Source: Campanula takesimana (Eukaryota; Streptophyta; Magnoliopsida; Asterales; Campanulaceae). From it: DNA of 64,000 bases. The position numbers were made by a program, and so were the translations under genes. Numbering within the stretch: position 1 is the stretch's first letter; each line of letters starts with the position of its first letter. The stretch covers positions 1-64,000 of the forward strand of contig JAOWBW010001908.1 of assembly GCA_026119855.1 (NCBI GenBank), read 5' to 3'. This document shows positions 58,611 to 64,000 of the stretch, in pieces. The notes under the pieces were generated by a model. That model worked only from the letters and a program-made list of their open reading frames with translations. It was not told the DNA's origin and did not search any database.

Positions 58611-59498
58611 CATACCTTACTTGAAATGTCAATATAAGTTCTTGTTTTGAGATTTGTCTGAAGATTGCAATTCCAACTAATTCTGGTTCAGAAAATCATC
58701 TCCTAGTCTCAAGAAAATGATCGCACTTCCTTGTTTAGTGTTTCAAAAAAATAAAATAATAATTGAAAGAAATGTTGATATTCAGACCCCAAAAATTTTA
58801 AGCACACGCATCTTTTTATTTTATAAATATAATACAACACCTCGTGTGTTAAGGTAGGTGGGAGTACTTACAAATTTAGTACAACACCTAAAGCGTAAAA
58901 ATAAGTGGGAATACTTAGAAATTTGAAAGTGGGGTGATTACTAATGCTTAGATAAAAATTTATTCATAAACACAAAATCTTGGGAAAAACCTGTTTTACA
59001 CTAACTTAGTGTAAAACGTGTTTTTAAGCCGGTGGCAAACTTGTAAATATTAGCTTGCGCAAAAAGTGGAGAACACTATGAGAGGCGCGGTGGCATTGAT
59101 GTAAATAACTGGAACTTATGAAAACTCACCAGGCACTTTTCGAAACTGTAGGAGGCATTTTTCAATATTACAGCAGACAGATTTTAACACTAGAGCAGGC
59201 ACATGTTTTGACATGCCTGCTGGGGTTTTTTTTTTTTTCAAGTGCCAAAAAAAGTGTCTTCTCTAAGGTAAAAAAAGTGTCTGCTTGAGTTTTAAAACAT
59301 GCCTACTGGGGTTTTTATTTTATTTTTTTCAAGTGCCAAAAAAAATGCCTTCTCTAAGGTAAAAAAGTGTCTGCTTGACTTTTAAAATATGCCTGCTGTT
59401 TTAAGGGCTTTGGACTCTAGGCCCCCTGGGTGAGATCCAAATGCCATAAAAACCCAAGGTCGGATCAAAATCCCATTTAAACCCACCACAGCCCACAA

Positions 59499-59604
59499 CC
59501 CGCCCCAGCCCTGCCCATGCCCTGCCCAGCCCAGCCCGCCCATACCCAGCCCGCCCATGCCCGCCCGCCCATGCCCAGCCCGCCCGCCCATGCCCAGCCC
59601 AGCT
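59499..59604 (-). repeat. GC-rich minisatellite
   Basis: Irregular tandem CCCAGCCCGCCCATG units on the plus strand; the Gly/Ala-rich minus-strand frames are artefacts. A GGGCGGGTGGGCGGG block lies at the other side of the element near 61422. Confidence 0.85.
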
Positions 59605-59631
59605 CACTGTTTGGATGCAAAATTAAAATGT

Positions 59632-59694
59632 TGGGTATGGGAATTGAACCCATGACTTATTGTGAAAACTAACAACTTAACCACTACACCAGCC
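59632..59694 (-). other. tRNA-like segment
   Basis: On the minus strand GGTGTAGTGGTTAAG resembles an A box and ATGGGTTCAATTCCCAT is a perfect T-arm with B box. The acceptor stem does not pair and the total is about 63 bases, so it is a relic and not a working tRNA gene. Confidence 0.5.
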
Positions 59695-59811
59695 TACTGT
59701 TTGATACAAAATTTGCAATATATTCTATTACTATTGCGCTTAAATGAAACTAAGTGAAGAAAAAACAAGATTCTAAATCAATTTATTTGATTATTCCCAA
59801 AACATCAACTT

Positions 59812-59846
<35 letters not shown>

Positions 59847-60054
59847 CGAAAAACAAGATTTAAAAAAAAATATATAAAGTATTTAAATATTTTATTAGAA
59901 AAAAATATAAAAGACCCAAAGATAAATTAAATTATAATTTTGTGCAATATCGAATTTTAATTTTAATTTTTTTTTACTAGCACCCTCCAGTAAACTATTT
60001 ATATAAAATGACACTATTTAAGTCCTTATTACCAAATTGTCATTATTTGCACTT

Positions 60055-60605
60055 ATAAGACCTTTTGAGAGACTCATGAGTCTGCTATGAGACCTTGTAA
60101 ATAGACCCTCATAAGTCTTATATGAGACATTTTTACATGTCTCATAAGAATTTACAAAGACTTTGATACAAATTATAAGACCTAAAAAATACACTTATGA
60201 GACCTTTGAGAGACTCATGAGTCTGCTATGAGACCTTGTAAATAGACCCTCATAAGTCTTATATGAGACTTTTTTACATGTCTTATAAGAATTTACAAGA
60301 CTTTGATAGAAATTATAAGACCTAAAAAATGCACTTATGAGACCTTTGAGAGACTCATGGGTCTGGTATGAGACCTTTGTAAATAGACTTATGAGTCTGG
60401 TATGAGACAATTTACATGTCTCATAAGAATTTACAAGACTTTGATACAAATTATAAGACTTAAAAAATCACTTATGAGACATTTAAGAGACTCATGAGTC
60501 GGATATGAGACCTTTGTAAATGGCTCTCATGAGTCTGATATGAGACAATTCACATGTTTAATAAGAATTTACAAGACTTTGATACAAATTATAAGACCTA
60601 ATTAA
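60055..60605 (+). repeat. Four 140-bp tandem repeats
   Basis: Units start at about 60066, 60207, 60347 and 60488 with GAGAGACTCATGAGTCTG and include TATGAGACC and ACATGTCTCATAAGAATTTA. Each unit is rich in inverted GACTCATGAGTC-type motifs. No coding. Confidence 0.85.
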
Positions 60606-61304
60606 TCATGTTTTTTTAATGTAAAATGATATTTATTTTACAAATTTAATATTTTTGTGAATAATCAAGAATTTCATTAATTGATTGGAAAGTTTTAATT
60701 GTTGACATTTATTTTGGCAAGAATGATACTTCTATTATTAAATGTTGTGAAACATTAATCAAGTTGTTCTAATATATTTTTAATATTAACTCTTATACCG
60801 AAAGTATAAGACTAGTTCTTCTCTTATACTTTAGATATGAGAGTAATTTTCTCACATTAAATCCCCATTTTTTAAAGAAATTATATACCTAAAATATAAT
60901 ACTAGAATTACTCTTATATTTAAGGTATAAGAGTTATTTAGTTTATTTTCTTATAATTCTCATATTTTCAGTATATAATAGACTTAGTTGGTGTCATTTA
61001 TGTAAATAAATGCCTTAACAGAAGGGTGATAATTAAAAACTTATAAAATATTATGAAATAATGTATTTTCGCAAATATAATTTAATTTATTTTTTAGGTC
61101 TTTCATATTTTTTTAATAAAAAGCTTTAGATATTTTATATTCTTAAATCATGTTTTTAATATTCTAACATATATTAAAAAAATTGTGTTTTTGTGAATAT
61201 TCAAGTTTTTCATTAATTAATTGTAAAATCTCAAGTTTTGTAATTTAGTTTCGTCCAGATTTCAGTTAGTAATAATAAATATTGCAAAATTAGAAACAAG
61301 CAAT
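60606..61304. other. AT-rich interior of the MULE-like element
   Basis: It includes short direct and inverted blocks around CTTATACTTTAGATATGAGA and TTTAAGGTATAAGAGTTA (about 60815-60930). No coding signal. Confidence 0.4.
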
Positions 61305-61371
61305 GCATTGGCTTAGTGGTAAAGACATGGTTGTTATTGTAAAAGACCTAGGTTCGAAACTTGGGAACAAC
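61305..61371 (+). other. Second tRNA-like segment
   Basis: TTGGCTTAGTGGTAAAG resembles an A box and CCTAGGTTCGAAACTTGG a T-arm with B box. The acceptor stem is missing. It lies near the other end of the element from the first tRNA-like segment and on the opposite strand. Confidence 0.45.
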
Positions 61372-61934
61372 ATTTTAGCTTTTAATTAAAAGGGGTGGCT
61401 GGCATTGAGTTTTGGATCCGGGGCGGGTGGGCGGGTCGGGACATCGGGCCTGGGCATTGGGCTTGGGGGCAGCCTGACCTGAGTAGTGTGTGATGGGTTT
61501 TTAGGCTTTTATGGAATTTTGATTTGGACAATGGGTGGAGGTGGACTTTTGGATCTCAGGTGGACTTTTATGGAATAATGATCTTGGAGAAGGGGCCTTG
61601 TGGAATTATGCCCTGTTTTAAAACATCCCTACTGTTTTTTTTTTTTCAAGTGCCAAAAAAAGTGCCTTCTCTAAGGTAAAAAAGTGTCTGCTTGAGTTTT
61701 AAAACATGTCTGCTGTGTTTTTTTTTTTTTTCCAAGTGCCAAAAAAGTGCCTTCTCTGAGGTAAAAAAGTGTTTGCTGTGAAAGTCCCAAAAAAAAATGT
61801 CTGCTTTAAAAATATTGGAAATTGCCTCCTACAGTGTCGAAAAGTGCCTGCCCAAAACCCTTCTATGTGGAAAACACGTTTTACACTAAGACTAGTGTAA
61901 GACGCGTTTTTCACAAGAACAACTCATTCATAAA

Positions 61935-62704
61935 ATATTAGTAAAAAATTTCAAAGCGTGATTTTACGAAAACATTAAAAAACAAATTATTACCCTATGG
62001 CCCTCGGTCCACACGGGGTACATTTATTAACCTAAGGCCCCTAAAAAAAATAGCGGAAAAAAAAAGTTGGAGGAAAAATAATACAAACAAAAAATGTGAG
62101 CAAGTGGGCGGGTTGACCCGTGGACGATCCATCTCACGAGAGTCCAGCCCTTGTTGTAAATAATCAATACTAGTATTGCTTCGAAAACATCAAAATCAGT
62201 CGGTCAAAGGATTCTTTCTAATTGCAAGATTATTCAACTTGGCAAACTGCCTAACTACCTATATGGCTATACTAGTGTCCATGTTGGTTTGGTTTTCTCT
62301 CTACCTAGCATTTGATTGCTGATATGCATACGATCAATCTCATATGGAAAATCATTTCAAATAATACATTCTATGTTTCCAACTATCTCAAGGATTCTTT
62401 AACGTCTTGGGATTTGCTTTGACTTCACATTTGCATAAATGCTCAAATACTAATAGAAATTGGATTTTAGAATCAAAATTTTTTATTTATGAACTTCGCT
62501 TTTAACAGCATTAAATATTTCCTTGCAAGATTTCAACCTTAAGTTTGTGCATTTTGATTTTCCTACTAAGTAATTTTATTCTATTTTCAGCTATGATATT
62601 ATCTTCTTTACTTGAATATATAGAGAGAGAATAAGGTCATTTTGAATCTTAAATGACATTATATAGATACTTTATTTAATGATTTCCCAAGATATCTCAT
62701 TTGT
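61935..62704. other. Intergenic DNA, nothing recognised
   Basis: A GC-richer stretch at 61995-62150 (GGCCCTCGGTCCACACGGGG) may be transposon-derived. The rest is AT-rich and non-coding. Confidence 0.4.
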
Positions 62705-63367
62705 GGCATATGTCAGAATTTGATTCTGACACCGAACTTTAACCCTTGGTAAATCTTCCTGTTTAGACGGCCGCTACGAATAGAAACAACTTGTGACATG
62801 ATAAAATTGATTGGTGTTAATATGGTTTGATCATCGTTAGCGAAGTCCTTAATCTGGACATGTGGAATTTAACACAGTCCTTATAGCATTGACCTCAAAT
62901 ATTTCAGCTCAGCTTTTTTCCCAAATACTTAAGGTCAGCTATATGAATCTCACTTCAACATTCTTTTTGGTCCAATGTCACATATATCAAATCAGTTGTG
63001 TACTTTAGGGTGAGCAAAGAATACATTTTTCAAGTGAAATGTCACACAATATCGATAGTGTACTCTTTTATTGGAACTGAGGGAATGATGTCCACGAAAA
63101 CGTTCTAAACCATGTAGATCTTGTTCTAAGCGTGGTGTTGTACGTTATCTTTAGTTTGTTGTATCCTTCTTAGATATTCTAACCATTACAGCTACAAAAA
63201 CACAGAGTGACTAGAAATTTTGTAATTTGAGAAATAATCAAGACGGTAGATTAGTCTACCATCCACGTGAGATGCACAAGTTTCTCTCAATTTCTGGCTA
63301 TAAATGCATCTTAACAATTACCCTAATGGCATACACATATGCCTCAGTTTCCCATTGAACGGCGGCA
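62705..63367 (+). promoter_or_regulatory. Compact promoter of gene copy C
   Basis: The 660 bases contain in order the distal block shared with 50735, one copy of the promoter-type repeat (about 63025-63185), a CACGTG G-box at 63264-63269 and TATAAAT at 63299-63305, 69 bases before the ATG. It shows the arrangement without the insertions present at copy B. Confidence 0.65.
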
Positions 63368-63770
63368 ATGAATATTTCTGTTGAAGATAAAGATGAAGAT
63401 GCCGACGATGGTTGTTCTGAGATGTTAATCTCTTACAACAATCGTATTAACATTCATCGAAAACATAGCCTCAATTGACGATAAATTTTGCAGGTTTCTT
63501 TCTTTGAAATGATGTGATCTCTTTGGTGTATTTGTCAATTATTAATCTTTTTTTATGCAATTCCCGGTGTTTTTACTAATCTATATTTATGCTCGGCTTT
63601 TCAGACATGTGCACGAGGGTGCTCGCATCCCTTTCCAATCGAAGATTGCTTGTCACTCTCCGATTGACGATCACCTTAACGCTCTCCCTCAAATCTGGTG
63701 ATTGGGCTATGGAGTATCCCTTTACAATGAAAATGTGTAAACGAATGGAGTTAAACAATGAAATTTGATA
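63368..63770 (+). pseudogene. Copy C of the unrecognised MNIS-type gene, probably broken
   Basis: The ATG at 63368 opens MNISVEDKDEDADDGCSEML, then ISYNNRINIHRKHSLN and a stop before the expected donor (TTTTGCAG/GTTTCT, about 63494). Alignment with the other copies suggests a one-base deletion in AACATTCATCG (AACACTTCATCG in copy B, AACAATCCATCG in copy A). The second exon after TTTTCAG (about 63604) has an open frame containing SLKSGDWAMEYPFTMK, the counterpart of KPGDWVMEYHLT in copy B. The 3' flank (ATGTTGGAGATGAATGTATT at about 63851) matches 56459-56478. Function unknown. Confidence 0.45.
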
Positions 63771-64000
63771 GAATTTAGTAGATGTTTTTTTTTCATATTT
63801 TTTTTCGAAAGAGGAAATAAGTAAATGTTTGAGATATACAAACTAGAAAATGTTGGAGATGAATGTATTTTTGAACCTATTCTTATTTTTGTATTTCTGG
63901 AGGAGAAAAAATAATTTATGGCTTAGATCAGGGTAAATGTAAATGTATGTTATCCCAATAGTTGATGTTTTACTTGCTTGTATTTATTGAAATTTTAATA

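Larger units (their letters stand above)
58971..61925. mobile_element. Large MULE-like element with 9-bp target duplication
   Basis: GGGAAAAACCTGTTTTACAC at 58982 is mirrored by the right end (GTGTAAGACGCGTTTTTCAC, about 61895-61915); the inner GTAGGAGGCA/TGCCTCCTAC blocks extend the symmetry. ATTCATAAA occurs at 58962-58970 and 61926-61934, a perfect 9-bp duplication. Direct repeats of CAAGTGCCAAAAAAAGTG with TCTCTAAGGTAAAAAAGTGT lie near both ends. No transposase is seen. A second, less clear inverted pair (about 59404 and 61612) suggests a nested element. Confidence 0.6.

Noticed and set aside
59632..61371. Functional tRNA genes
   Set aside because: Both tRNA-like segments lack a pairing acceptor stem and are short, so they are relics.

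Overview
This window is nuclear chromosomal DNA from a flowering plant, very probably a eudicot. It is AT-rich, has GT-AG introns, and carries dense plant transposable elements: Stowaway-type MITEs with CTCCCTCCGTCCC ends, Mutator-like elements with long inverted repeats, Helitrons, hAT relics, Copia and Gypsy-like LTR retrotransposons and small TRIM-like elements. I see nothing bacterial, organellar or viral. A 100-base run of N (31174-31273) is an assembly gap.

Only two genes look intact. One is a two-exon AP2/ERF factor of the SHINE/WIN1 cuticle clade (17509-18254, plus strand, 190 aa). The other is a five-exon longin/SNARE-like small protein (26553-29754, plus strand, 147 aa) that matches the plant LOLITA-type small subunit of the TPLATE endocytic complex. 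They share no pathway.

Layout. 1-17300: a retrotransposon end, MITEs, MULEs, a hAT relic beside a hAT MITE with a perfect target duplication, a Helitron, a large probable solo LTR, and a truncated MULE carrying a DUF868 gene fragment. 17390-18254: the SHINE gene. 18255-26550: MITEs and two MULEs with perfect 9-bp target duplications. 26553-31170: the LOLITA-like gene with hairpin elements in its long intron. 31274-33270: a first copy of an unrecognised gene family, then a MULE with mismatched ends. 33273-39770: parts of two Copia elements joined around a TRIM and a piece of another retroelement. 40440-40860: a DnaJ pseudogene. 41400-50655: a decayed Copia element with a long 3' LTR, then a retroelement carrying a broken non-pol reading frame. 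50735-56550 and 62705-63960: two further copies of the unrecognised family, the first with its 5' region split by a solo LTR, another transposon and a Helitron. 56580-58610: a second TRIM. 58971-61925: a large MULE-like element with tRNA-like segments and a 140-bp tandem repeat.

The most informative structure is the three-copy family of short genes whose first exon starts MNIS. Copies share first exon, TATA spacing and 5' repeat, and two share a G-box. The 5' region is about 0.66 kb in the copy at 63368 but spans over 5 kb in the copy at 55893 because of nested insertions. I found no new molecular system beyond this. Identifications come from reading the sequence, with no database search.
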